Of a DNA stretch of 10,652 nt, positions 1 to 6,676 are shown one piece after another. The stretch's first letter is position 1. Each line of letters opens with the position of its first letter. The stretch spans positions 1 through 10,652 of the forward strand of contig DATBMY010000102.1 in the NCBI GenBank assembly GCA_036554605.1. The letters are read 5' to 3'. The notes under the pieces were generated by a model that worked only from the letters and a program-made list of their open reading frames with translations, did not search any database and was not told where the DNA came from. This stretch comes from DATBMY01 sp036554605. Lineage in GTDB: Bacteria > Acidobacteriota > Blastocatellia > UBA7656. Made by a program: the position numbers and the translations under genes.

Positions 1-581
1 AGCTTTTCTTTGAAGGTCAGGAACAGAATCAGCGGAAACGGCAGCAACAACACGAACAACGTCACCCGCTCTCCGGTCGCATAACCGGCCGGGCCTACAA
101 GTCCGAAGAGATTTTTGAAATCCGTCGGATCGCTGAATCCAATTTCGTTCAGGCGACCGTAATGACCCAGAAAAGAATAAATAGCCCGCGACGAGGCCCA
201 AAACGCCAGTGACGTCAACAACAGGTATATGGCTACACGTTGGTAGTCGTGAACGACATTGACTCTAATCAGACAGTAAAAGATCAACACAAACAGCGAT
301 TCGGCTACCCAGTAGATGCTGTTTGGAGGATAGGTTGATGTCGCGTAGCTTATCACCTCAGCCAGAGCTACAAGCAACACGGACAGGTCCAACAAATCAA
401 ACCGCGGCGTGGCAAGCCCGGAAACAAAAAGACTCCTGAGCAAATACGCCAGAGTGACGGCAATAATAACGATGCTCAGATCGAAGGCCTCGTATACCTT
501 GACTATAACAACCAGGCCAACTACGGGAATCAACAACAGGTCGAAGATTCTGTTGAGCCTGGTTCTTGAAAGGGTATGCAC
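1..581 (-). CDS. Partial multi-pass membrane protein, O-antigen ligase/polymerase-like (N-terminal part)
   Basis: Translating the minus strand from a GTG at 581 gives 193 uninterrupted codons that run off the left edge, so the C-terminus is missing. The protein is strongly hydrophobic, with about five to six likely membrane helices, for example LLLIPVVGLVVIV, LSIVIIAVTLAYLL, LLDLSVLLVALAEVI, SLFVLIFYCLI, VAIYLLLTSLAFWA and VTLFVLLLPFPLILFL. A polar loop of about 40 residues (GHYGRLNEIGFSDPTDF to GYATGERV) separates the last two. This pattern resembles the first half of Wzy/WaaL-type O-antigen ligase or polymerase proteins, which handle surface polysaccharide, but no decisive motif is present. 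The start is set by an in-frame TGA at 603-605. No clear Shine-Dalgarno precedes the GTG; a weak TTGATA-16 bp-GATAAA pair (619-592) would give a nearly leaderless transcript. G+C is clearly lower than in the genes to the right, as is common for polysaccharide loci that move between strains. The membrane-protein call is strong; the family call is tentative. Confidence 0.72.
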   Translation of the reverse strand, partial: MHTLSRTRLNRIFDLLLIPVVGLVVIVKVYEAFDLSIVIIAVTLAYLLRSLFVSGLATPRFDLLDLSVLLVALAEVISYATSTYPPNSIYWVAESLFVLIFYCLIRVNVVHDYQRVAIYLLLTSLAFWASSRAIYSFLGHYGRLNEIGFSDPTDFKNLFGLVGPAGYATGERVTLFVLLLPFPLILFLTFKEK

Positions 582-832
582 GGCAGTCGAGTTTATCGTT
601 AGTCAACCAGTCATATCAACACGGCAGCGTTGGATCGATTCCGGGACAGTCTTTGATCCATCGACCCACCGCGACCCTGCGGGCACACTATTGAGGGCGA
701 ACTGCGGGGGATCAGAAGAGTTTTAGGAGGGTCTCTGTTTTTGTGTGAAAATCAAATTTCGGGCAGACTAAGCAGCGATGGCTCTAATCTCGTAGCCCGT
801 AAATCTGCTCCAGGCGGTTAATGATTGCCTGC

Positions 833-852
833 TAGGTCACAGATAGGTCACA
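833..852 (+). repeat. Tandem direct repeat TAGGTCACA, possible operator
   Basis: TAGGTCACA occurs at 833-841 and again at 844-852, separated by two bases. The 11-bp period is about one helical turn, so a dimeric DNA-binding protein could contact both copies on one face. It lies about 90 bp upstream of the -35 element of the kinase promoter, a position typical of activator sites. The binding protein is unknown and the role is inferred from spacing only. Confidence 0.4.
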
Positions 853-943
853 ATAAGGGGCCGCGAGCGCCAATTTCGGTCAACTGCCGACAGCGTAAAC
901 CAACGAAAGCAAACACGGCCGAGCAGTTTTCCGAACAAGAGAA

Positions 944-972
944 TTGACGCTTCGAGGGTAAGCGTTTAGAAT
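944..972 (+). promoter_or_regulatory. Sigma-70 type promoter for the hybrid kinase gene
   Basis: TTGACG (944-949) and TAGAAT (967-972) are separated by exactly 17 bp. Each hexamer matches the housekeeping consensus at five of six positions. Transcription would start near 979 and leave a leader of about 55 nt before the ATG at 1033. It stands out because the region is otherwise non-coding and the promoter points at the kinase. No experimental support is available. Confidence 0.7.
947..965. promoter_or_regulatory. Inverted repeat inside the promoter spacer, possible operator
   Basis: ACGCTT (947-952) and AAGCGT (960-965) are perfect inverted copies with a 7-bp gap. The pair sits between the -35 and -10 elements and overlaps the edge of the -35. 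A protein bound here would block RNA polymerase, so this is a plausible repressor site. The arms are short, so chance is not excluded. Confidence 0.35.
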
Positions 973-1032
973 CACGTTGGCCCTTGAAGCTACCCCAGGA
1001 CCGGACATAACCAGCCCCGCCCATAAGGTCTA

Positions 1033-4000
1033 ATGCAAACTGCTCGCGAAACCAGAATTAGAGCCATCCTCGATGAGGTCGTGCGAGGAAACAGCCTCTC
1101 GCATACGCTCACGCTCATCGCCGACGAAATTACGGCCTCGCTCGGCGCGCCCGTCTGCAAGATATGGGTCGTCAAGCGCGGCGATATATGCCAGCGCTGC
1201 CCGATGGCGGGAACCTGCACGAACCAGAATATGTGCCTCCACCTCACGGCCGTTTCTGGCGCGAACCGCGACGGCGAGCACCCGCGCATGCCGCTTTCGG
1301 CCTTTGCCCCGGCTATGATCTCTCGCGCCGGGGTCTATAGATTTGATGACCCGGTCGCCACGGGCGAATTCCTGTTCGGGCTCCAGCGCGGCCTCTATTC
1401 CGAGGGCAATGATTCTTATATGCTCTTTCCGCTGCGGGGGCCGACCGGGACCGTGGGACTCGTGGGATTGTTCGATCATCGCTCGATACCGAGCGACGAC
1501 ATCCATGCGGTCGCCGAGATTGCGCCCGCGGCGGTCGCGGCCATACGCATCGCGGAGTTGCAGTCGCGGTGTGACTCTCTGCGCGCCCGGCTCGATAAAG
1601 AGCCCACCTCGCCGGTCGAGCCCCAGGCCGCTGCCTCGCCTCGCGAGAGCGAGCTTGAAGATGCCGTGGCACAGCTTACGCACATGGTCGCCCAGTTACA
1701 GGTAGAGCGCGAAACGCTCATACGCACGGCCGGGGAGGCCGAGCGCAGGTCGCGCGACCTCGAAGAACAGATGCGCGCATTGCGCGAGCAGGCCGAACAT
1801 GTTGGAGAGAGCCAGCGGCAGAGCACTCAAACCGCCTCCGAGATGGCCTACCAGCTAGAAGCCGGGCGCCGCGCCGTCGAAGAAGAGAATACATACCTCA
1901 AGCAGCAGCTCACGCAATCGGAAGCTCTCATAGGTGAGCTGAGCCTTGCTAAATCCTCGCTCGCCGATCAGGCCCTCGCGCGAGGCCGCGAGATGGAAGA
2001 GTTGAGATCAAACCTGCTTTCGAGCGGTCGAGAGCTCGACGGCGCGCGAGCATCGCTTCAAACGGCGCAGGCGCGCGTGGCCGCCCTTGAGCGCGAGAAT
2101 ACGAATCTCGCCGAGCGCAACGCCATGCTTGAGCAGTCGAACGCGAAGCTCAGGGAAGAGAACGCGGCCATATTGAGCGGCACCGGCGAGCTTGAGCGCT
2201 CTCTGCGCATAGCCGAAGACTCGCGGGCCAGGCTCGAACAATCGCGCCTTTCCAGCGAAGAGAGAATACGGGAGCTTTCCGAACAGGCTGAGCAGCAGCG
2301 CAACGAAAGCGCCAGGGTCGCGGGCGAAAACGAGCGGCTCGCCGCCGAGAGAGAACGCCTGGGCGCGGAGCTTGCCGAGACGGGCGAGAAAAGGCAGGCG
2401 CTCGAAGAAGAGGGAGCGAGGCTGCGGGTTCTCAATGCCGAGATGTCACAGGCCAGGGAGGCAGCCGACCGCCGCGCCGCCGACCTGGAAAGAGAGGCGG
2501 CCGAGTTAAACATGGCCAGGTTGCGGTTGGAAAAAGAGATCGAGGCGCTCGAAGCGCGAGCCTCCGAGCTTGAAGCAGAGCGCAAAAAGACGGAGCTGCG
2601 CGCCGCGGAGCTGGAGCAAGAAAATGCCGCGCTCGGCGAGGCTAACCTTCAGCTTCAAGACGCGGGCGAGCAGTTGCGCCAGCTTGCTTCGAGGCTTGAA
2701 GAGGGCGCGGCGAAACTGCAGAGCCGCGCCGAAGCGAGCGAGCGCGCGCGCACGGAGCTTGAACAGCGCAACCGCGTTCTTGCCGAGCAGAATCGGCGGC
2801 TCGCCGTCGAAGGGCAGGCCAAATCGCGTTTCCTCGCCAATATGTCGCACGAGCTTCGCACGCCCATGAATGCCATAATCGGGTTCACGTCGCTGCTTGC
2901 CGACGACCGCTCGCTTCAGCTTTCAGACCGCCACCGTCGCAGCCTGGAACGCGTCTCTCGCAACGCGCGCGACCTGCTCGAGCTTATAAACAACGTGCTC
3001 GACCTGTCGAAGATAGAAGCGGGGCGCATGGATATTTATACCGAGATGACGGACCTGCGCGACACAATCGAGCGCGCCGTCAGCATAGCCGAGCCGCTCA
3101 AAGAGAACCGCCCCGTCGCGCTCGGCATCGATATAGAGGAGAATCTGCCGCCGCTTATGACCGACCGGGCGAAGTTGCAGCAGGCGCTTATCAACCTGCT
3201 GTCGAACGCCGTCAAATTCACCGAATCGGGCGAGGTGAAAGTATCGGCGCGACGGGTCGGGCTCGACCGCGTGCAGATTTCCGTGAGCGACACCGGAGCC
3301 GGGATTGCGGAAGAGGACATCCCGAAAATATTTGAAGAGTTCCGGCAGGTAGGTGCCTCGGCGCGCGGCGCGCGCCGGGGAACGGGACTTGGTCTTACGA
3401 TCACCCGCGGCCTGGTCGGCCTGCTCGGCGGCGAGCTTTCGGTCTCAAGCCGTTTGGGCGAAGGCTCCGTCTTCAGCTTTATGATTCCCGTTGAGATAGA
3501 AGGGCGCATCACCTCATGCGAGGCCGATAGGGTAACTATTGACCCGGAGCGGACCGCCCTTGTTATAGACGGCGACCCGGCCACGCTCTACTTGATAAAG
3601 AAATACCTGTCGGAGGCCGGCTATAGCGTCGCCGCAACCGACGACCCGGCGCGCGGCGCGGAGATCGCCCGGCTGACCAGGCCCGCCGTGATTACTATCG
3701 ACCTTGACTCGCCTGACATGGGGCCTGGGCTTGTGGAAACGGTGGCCGAGGCAACAAAGTCGGAGCAAGATACCCCGAGCATAATAGTAGCGCTGTCGTC
3801 GGAGGCCGACTCTTTGCGGGCGGAACTGAACGGGAGCGCCGCGCTGTTGTTGCGAAAGCCCGTCGAGCGCGCCGAGCTTATAGAAAGGCTCGAAAAAGAG
3901 ATGCTGTCGCATATGCCGCGCGTGCTTGTCGTCGATGATAATCAGGACGCGCTCGACCTTGTCGTAGCCATGATAGAAAAAAGCGGCTTCGATATTCACA

Positions 4001-4296
4001 CGGCGACAAGCGGACTTGAGGCACTCGACCAGATCAATGAAAAGCGGCCCGACCTGCTTATCCTTGACCTGATGCTGCCGGAAATGGACGGCTTTGAGGT
4101 CGTCCACCGGTTAAGCCTTAACGAGCAATGGCGGTCTATCCCGGTGCTGGTGCTTACGGCGCGCGATCTGTCGCACGAAGAGAGGCGCGTGCTCGACACG
4201 GGCGCCGTGCGCATAATAGAGAAAGGAAGCTTCACCCGCGACGAGCTGCTCGCCCAGATGAGCGTTCTGACCGCCAAAGATAAGCCGGCGCGATGA
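1033..4296 (+). CDS. Soluble hybrid histidine kinase: GAF-like sensor, long coiled coil, kinase core, two receivers
   Basis: Senses a signal, autophosphorylates on histidine and passes phosphate to receiver aspartates. The 1087-residue product has no signal peptide or membrane helix, so it should be cytoplasmic. Domains: GAF-like sensor about 1-178, with C53-x2-C56-x5-C62-x5-C68 followed by LHL; a charged heptad-type coiled coil about 204-598; phosphoacceptor helix SHELRTPMN with His606; ATPase domain with Asn725 (NLLSNAVKF), DTGAGI from Asp753 and GTGLGL at 783-788. Receiver 1 (about 841-955) has Asp846/Asp848, likely phosphosite Asp890 (IDLDSPDMG) and Lys942. Receiver 2 (about 962-1080) has Asp968/Asp969, phosphosite Asp1012 (LDLMLPEMDG) and Lys1064, here followed by Gly rather than the usual Pro. 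There is no Hpt or DNA-binding output domain, so a separate partner is expected. ATG 1033 is preceded by TAAGG with a short spacer. The kinase call is firm; ligand and partner are unknown. Confidence 0.95.
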   Translation: MQTARETRIRAILDEVVRGNSLSHTLTLIADEITASLGAPVCKIWVVKRGDICQRCPMAGTCTNQNMCLHLTAVSGANRDGEHPRMPLSAFAPAMISRAGVYRFDDPVATGEFLFGLQRGLYSEGNDSYMLFPLRGPTGTVGLVGLFDHRSIPSDDIHAVAEIAPAAVAAIRIAELQSRCDSLRARLDKEPTSPVEPQAAASPRESELEDAVAQLTHMVAQLQVERETLIRTAGEAERRSRDLEEQMRALREQAEHVGESQRQSTQTASEMAYQLEAGRRAVEEENTYLKQQLTQSEALIGELSLAKSSLADQALARGREMEELRSNLLSSGRELDGARASLQTAQARVAALERENTNLAERNAMLEQSNAKLREENAAILSGTGELERSLRIAEDSRARLEQSRLSSEERIRELSEQAEQQRNESARVAGENERLAAERERLGAELAETGEKRQALEEEGARLRVLNAEMSQAREAADRRAADLEREAAELNMARLRLEKEIEALEARASELEAERKKTELRAAELEQENAALGEANLQLQDAGEQLRQLASRLEEGAAKLQSRAEASERARTELEQRNRVLAEQNRRLAVEGQAKSRFLANMSHELRTPMNAIIGFTSLLADDRSLQLSDRHRRSLERVSRNARDLLELINNVLDLSKIEAGRMDIYTEMTDLRDTIERAVSIAEPLKENRPVALGIDIEENLPPLMTDRAKLQQALINLLSNAVKFTESGEVKVSARRVGLDRVQISVSDTGAGIAEEDIPKIFEEFRQVGASARGARRGTGLGLTITRGLVGLLGGELSVSSRLGEGSVFSFMIPVEIEGRITSCEADRVTIDPERTALVIDGDPATLYLIKKYLSEAGYSVAATDDPARGAEIARLTRPAVITIDLDSPDMGPGLVETVAEATKSEQDTPSIIVALSSEADSLRAELNGSAALLLRKPVERAELIERLEKEMLSHMPRVLVVDDNQDALDLVVAMIEKSGFDIHTATSGLEALDQINEKRPDLLILDLMLPEMDGFEVVHRLSLNEQWRSIPVLVLTARDLSHEERRVLDTGAVRIIEKGSFTRDELLAQMSVLTAKDKPAR

Positions 4297-4317
4297 TGAT
4301 CTTTTATCGCGCCCGGC
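4284..4317 (+). terminator. Hairpin overlapping the kinase stop codon, possible weak terminator
   Basis: GCCGGCGCGAT (4284-4294) can pair with ATCGCGCCCGGC (4306-4317), with a single bulged C and an 11-nt loop. The stem is GC-rich and spans the TGA stop at 4294-4296. No run of T follows the right arm, so it is not a classical intrinsic terminator. It may protect the 3' end or aid Rho-dependent ending. Confidence 0.35.
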
Positions 4318-4387
4318 CTGTATTGACCGCTACATTCCCGCCTTGACTGAAAATGACCGTGCAATTTGACTGAATGGCGTGACGCGA

Positions 4388-4406
4388 TTCGGCCTTGAAG
4401 GCCGAA
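4388..4406. repeat. Perfect 8-bp hairpin with 3-nt loop
   Basis: TTCGGCCT (4388-4395) and AGGCCGAA (4399-4406) are exact inverted copies around TGA. The stem lies about 90 bp downstream of the kinase gene and no T-tract follows. It could be an RNA-stabilising or terminator-like stem, or a member of a dispersed palindromic repeat; the window cannot decide. Confidence 0.45.
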
Positions 4407-4629
4407 CCTGTCTCCCCTTTCCCGATAAATCAACCTGAAATACATAGGCCCCGGCCCCGCCCGCCATTCCCCAAATTGGCGGGGGGAGAGGTTTTTAATC
4501 GCTTTTGGTATGTGCCGGAGCGGGCCGGCCTCAAGGAAGGTGACGAAACGCCCTCGCGCCCGCTTCGCGTGGCACAGGGTTTGAAGATTTGCAGCAATGC
4601 GGAACGAGCCCCCAATAGTTTTGACGGGT

Positions 4630-4675
4630 CTTCGCCACAAGCGAAGGCCGTATCAGGGATGAGCGCTCATCCCTG
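4630..4675. repeat. Two adjacent palindromes, one a 22-bp perfect palindrome
   Basis: CTTCGC (4630-4635) pairs with GCGAAG (4641-4646) around CACAA. Seven bases later, 4654-4675 is a perfect palindrome with 11-bp arms: CAGGGATGAGC followed directly by its reverse complement. As RNA the latter folds to a 9-bp stem with a GCGC loop; as DNA it could be a two-fold symmetric protein site. It lies 60-80 bp upstream of the protease ATG. A perfect 22-bp palindrome is unlikely by chance. Confidence 0.55.
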
Positions 4676-4692
4676 CCCCATTTAATGGAGTC

Positions 4693-4727
4693 CCTTAGAA
4701 CAAGCGCCGCTCGCTTGTTCTTGAAGG
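4693..4727 (+). promoter_or_regulatory. Leader hairpin that can mask the protease ribosome binding site
   Basis: AGAACAAGCG (4697-4706) pairs perfectly with CGCTTGTTCT (4712-4721) around the loop CCGCT. Beyond a 2-nt bulge (TG, 4722-4723), CCTT (4693-4696) can pair with AAGG (4724-4727), which is the core of the Shine-Dalgarno AAGGAAG (4724-4730) of the protease ATG at 4735. The fold therefore places the ribosome binding site in the base of the stem, consistent with translational control. Pairing is seen in the sequence; the regulatory role is inferred. Confidence 0.5.
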
Positions 4728-4734
4728 AAGTCTT

Positions 4735-6633
4735 ATGCAGACGAAAAAGAGATTAGCTCGATTTACAATACTGGCGCTGGTCATATCTTTACTGGCCTTT
4801 CCCCTTGAGCAGAGGCTCACGCCCGCGGCGCAGGCGGAATCGAGCAGACCGAAACCTCACAAGAAGGTGTCGGATGATCTGATGGACGAGTCGGGCAAGC
4901 GCGTCCGGCAGGGCAGGGGGCAGGAGCTTATACCGGTCATCATACAGACACCGGATAACGGCTCGAACACGCTCCAATCGGCGCTGGGCAAAGCGGGCGG
5001 GCGCATTCGTCGATCCTTCAGAAACCTCCGCGCCGTGAGCGCGCAACTTCCCGCCCAGGCAGTAGCGGCTCTGGCTGCTCGCACCGACATTTCCTACATA
5101 TCCGCCGACCGGCAGACCCGGGCTACGGGTCACCTGGAAGCTACCACCGGAGCGGACCAGGCCCGGGCCTATCAGGGTGCGGATACTGGCGCGATTGACG
5201 GGTCGGGTGTGGGGATCGCCATACTCGATTCGGGAATATACACTCAGCACAAGTCATTCGACACGAGGATAGTCGCCTCGGTAGATTTCACCGGCGAAAA
5301 CCGCACGGACGACCCTTACGGGCACGGAACCCACGTGGCCGGCATGGCCGCCGGCAACAGCACGATCGCGTGGGGCGCTTATACTGGTATCGCGCCCGCC
5401 GCAAAGATAATCAACGTCCGCGTGCTCGATTCGCAGGGGCGCGGCTCGGTATCGGCGGCGCTTGCCGGAATAGACTGGTGCATATCTAATAAGGCATCTT
5501 ACAACATAAGAGTCTTGAACCTTAGCTTCGGCACCACTGCCGTCGAATCCTATTTGTATGATCCTCTATGCCAGGCCGTGCGGCAGGCGTTTTATCAAGG
5601 GCTGGTCGTGTGTGTCGCGGCGGGCAACCTGGGCAAGGACGAACAGGGGAACAAAGTATACGGCGCGGTACACTCGCCCGGCATAGAGCCTTCGGCCATA
5701 ACGGTCGGCGCGGTCAACACGCGCGGGACGAAAAGCCGCTACGACGATACGGTCACAAGCTATAGCTCGCGCGGCCCTACGCGCGCCTACTGGACCGATT
5801 CAGAAGGCGTGAAGCATTACGACAACTTTATAAAGCCGGATCTCATAGCGCCCGGCAACAAGATTATCTCAGCCAAATCGCCCGGCAACCTGATCGTAAC
5901 TCTTACCCCTTCGCTTGACGCGAATGTAAGCTCGCTGCCCGACCGAGGCATGATGTATTTGAGCGGCACTTCAATGGCTACTCCCGCGGTGGCCGGGGCG
6001 GCTGCCTTGCTGCTTGAGCGCAACCCGGCGCTCACCCCTAATCTGGTCAAAGCCATACTTATGTACACCGCGCAGATCTTGCCGCTGGCAAGCAGCGTCG
6101 AACAGGGCGCGGGGCTTTTGAACGTCGAGGGCGCCGTGCGACTCGCCGGCCTCATCAGACCTGACCTCCAGTCCCTCGTGACGGGCGACTCGCTGCTTTT
6201 AGGCGCACCGCCCTTTGAGTGGACAACGATAGCGAGCCTGTCGTGCCCCTGGGGCGGGCGCATTATACAGAGATGGAATCATATATCAGGGTCATCTCTC
6301 ATCACGCAGTATCAGGCCATTTATGGCCAGGGCGTGATGCTTGCCGATGGAGTGATGCTGGCCGACGGCGTGATGCTCGCCGATGGAGTGATGCTTGCCG
6401 ACGGCGTGATGCTGGCCGACGGCGTGATGCTTGCCGACGGCACGCTGGTCGTAGACGGCGTGATGCTGGCCGACGGTGTGATGCTTGCCGACGGCGTAAT
6501 GCTTGCAGATGGCGTGATGATTTCAGACTCGTTGCTCAGCCTGACTCTTTCGCCTTTGGCACTGGCGGCGCTGGCCGAAGCCGCGCAAGCGGGCGACCAG
6601 ACTCCCGGCATGCCGGTCGAAGTCGAGCCTTAA
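4735..6633 (+). CDS. Secreted subtilisin-family (S8) serine protease with C-terminal VMLADG hexapeptide tail
   Basis: Endopeptidase of the subtilase (S8) family, 632 residues, expected outside the cytoplasmic membrane. Residues 1-34 form a signal peptide: basic MQTKKRLAR, hydrophobic FTILALVISLLAF, then a likely cut after AAQA. Residues about 65-130 (IPVIIQTPDN to YISADRQTRA) resemble an I9-type inhibitory propeptide, normally removed on maturation. The catalytic core, about 140-470, has Asp165 (ILDSGI), His197 (GHGTHVAG), oxyanion Asn298 (AAGN) and Ser413 (SGTSMATPAVAG), so it should be active. Residues 471-532 are an uncharacterised linker. Residues 533-598 are eleven hexapeptides of the type GVMLAD, listed separately, followed by a 34-residue tail ending MPVEVEP. 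ATG 4735 has a strong AAGGAAG six to ten bases upstream, which a leader hairpin can cover. The HD-GYP gene begins 43 bp downstream. The protease call is firm; substrate and tail function are unknown. Confidence 0.95.
   Translation: MQTKKRLARFTILALVISLLAFPLEQRLTPAAQAESSRPKPHKKVSDDLMDESGKRVRQGRGQELIPVIIQTPDNGSNTLQSALGKAGGRIRRSFRNLRAVSAQLPAQAVAALAARTDISYISADRQTRATGHLEATTGADQARAYQGADTGAIDGSGVGIAILDSGIYTQHKSFDTRIVASVDFTGENRTDDPYGHGTHVAGMAAGNSTIAWGAYTGIAPAAKIINVRVLDSQGRGSVSAALAGIDWCISNKASYNIRVLNLSFGTTAVESYLYDPLCQAVRQAFYQGLVVCVAAGNLGKDEQGNKVYGAVHSPGIEPSAITVGAVNTRGTKSRYDDTVTSYSSRGPTRAYWTDSEGVKHYDNFIKPDLIAPGNKIISAKSPGNLIVTLTPSLDANVSSLPDRGMMYLSGTSMATPAVAGAAALLLERNPALTPNLVKAILMYTAQILPLASSVEQGAGLLNVEGAVRLAGLIRPDLQSLVTGDSLLLGAPPFEWTTIASLSCPWGGRIIQRWNHISGSSLITQYQAIYGQGVMLADGVMLADGVMLADGVMLADGVMLADGVMLADGTLVVDGVMLADGVMLADGVMLADGVMISDSLLSLTLSPLALAALAEAAQAGDQTPGMPVEVEP
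6331..6528 (+). repeat. 11 x 18-bp coding tandem repeat (GVMLAD units)
   Basis: Eleven consecutive 18-bp units encode GVMLAD hexapeptides in frame within the protease gene. Nine are exact at the protein level; unit 7 reads GTLVVD (6439-6456) and unit 11 reads GVMISD (6511-6528). Units differ mainly at third codon positions (ctt/ctg/ctc, gat/gac, gga/ggc/ggt), so the peptide is more conserved than the DNA. That suggests the repeat is kept for its protein function and is not only recent slippage. Glycine and aspartate at fixed positions around hydrophobic residues would suit stacked short turns or strands; no known repeat family is claimed. Confidence 0.95.
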
Positions 6634-6676
6634 GCTTTAGGTAATACGAACAACCGATAATGTGAGAGGACTGGAT

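Larger units (their letters stand above)
582..1032. other. Divergent intergenic region
   Basis: About 450 bp lie between the leftward membrane-protein gene and the rightward kinase gene. No convincing coding sequence was found on either strand: the available frames are short, have no good ribosome binding site and do not look like protein. The region holds a near-consensus promoter facing right (944-972), an inverted repeat within it, and a tandem direct repeat about 90 bp further upstream; these are listed separately. The remainder, including 606-830, shows no recognisable structure. Confidence 0.7.
4297..4734. other. Intergenic region with multiple hairpins upstream of the protease gene
   Basis: About 440 bp without a believable gene. 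It contains inverted repeats at 4388-4406 (8-bp arms, 3-nt loop), 4460-4483 (CCCGCCA/TGGCGGG), 4630-4646 (CTTCGC/GCGAAG), 4654-4675 (22-bp perfect palindrome) and 4693-4727 (next to the ribosome binding site). A short direct repeat, TTGACTGAA, occurs at 4343 and 4366. No strong sigma-70 promoter was found for the protease gene, so either it is read from an unrecognised promoter here or transcription continues from the kinase gene. A 96-codon frame at 4395-4685 opens within a hairpin on a TTG and was not accepted as a gene. Confidence 0.65.

Noticed and set aside
409..726. A 105-codon plus-strand frame
   Set aside because: It is largely antisense to the membrane-protein frame, which has convincing transmembrane segments; this frame has no plausible start signal or protein-like features.
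1663..2830. The repetitive, glutamate- and arginine-rich stretch of the kinase as a DNA repeat
   Set aside because: Similarity between segments reflects heptad coiled-coil composition; no exact tandem DNA unit was found.
4570..4584. A possible sigma-54 promoter (TGGCAC, then TTGA at the right spacing)
   Set aside because: The nearly invariant GC of the -12 element is GA here, and no enhancer-binding site was evident.
4395..4685. A 96-codon plus-strand frame in the gap before the protease
   Set aside because: It begins with TTG inside a hairpin loop, has no ribosome binding site, is proline-rich without a pattern, and consists largely of palindromic DNA.
6331..6528. Regular short repeats that might suggest a CRISPR array
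   Set aside because: The repeat period is 18 bp with no spacers, is in frame and encodes a conserved hexapeptide within a gene.
6321..6611. A minus-strand frame encoding repeated SITPSA-type peptides
   Set aside because: It is the mirror of the VMLADG-coding repeat in another frame and has no start signal of its own.
6662..6676. A GTG start at 6662 for the HD-GYP gene
   Set aside because: The good ribosome binding site AGAGGA lies downstream of this GTG and is spaced correctly for the ATG at 6677.
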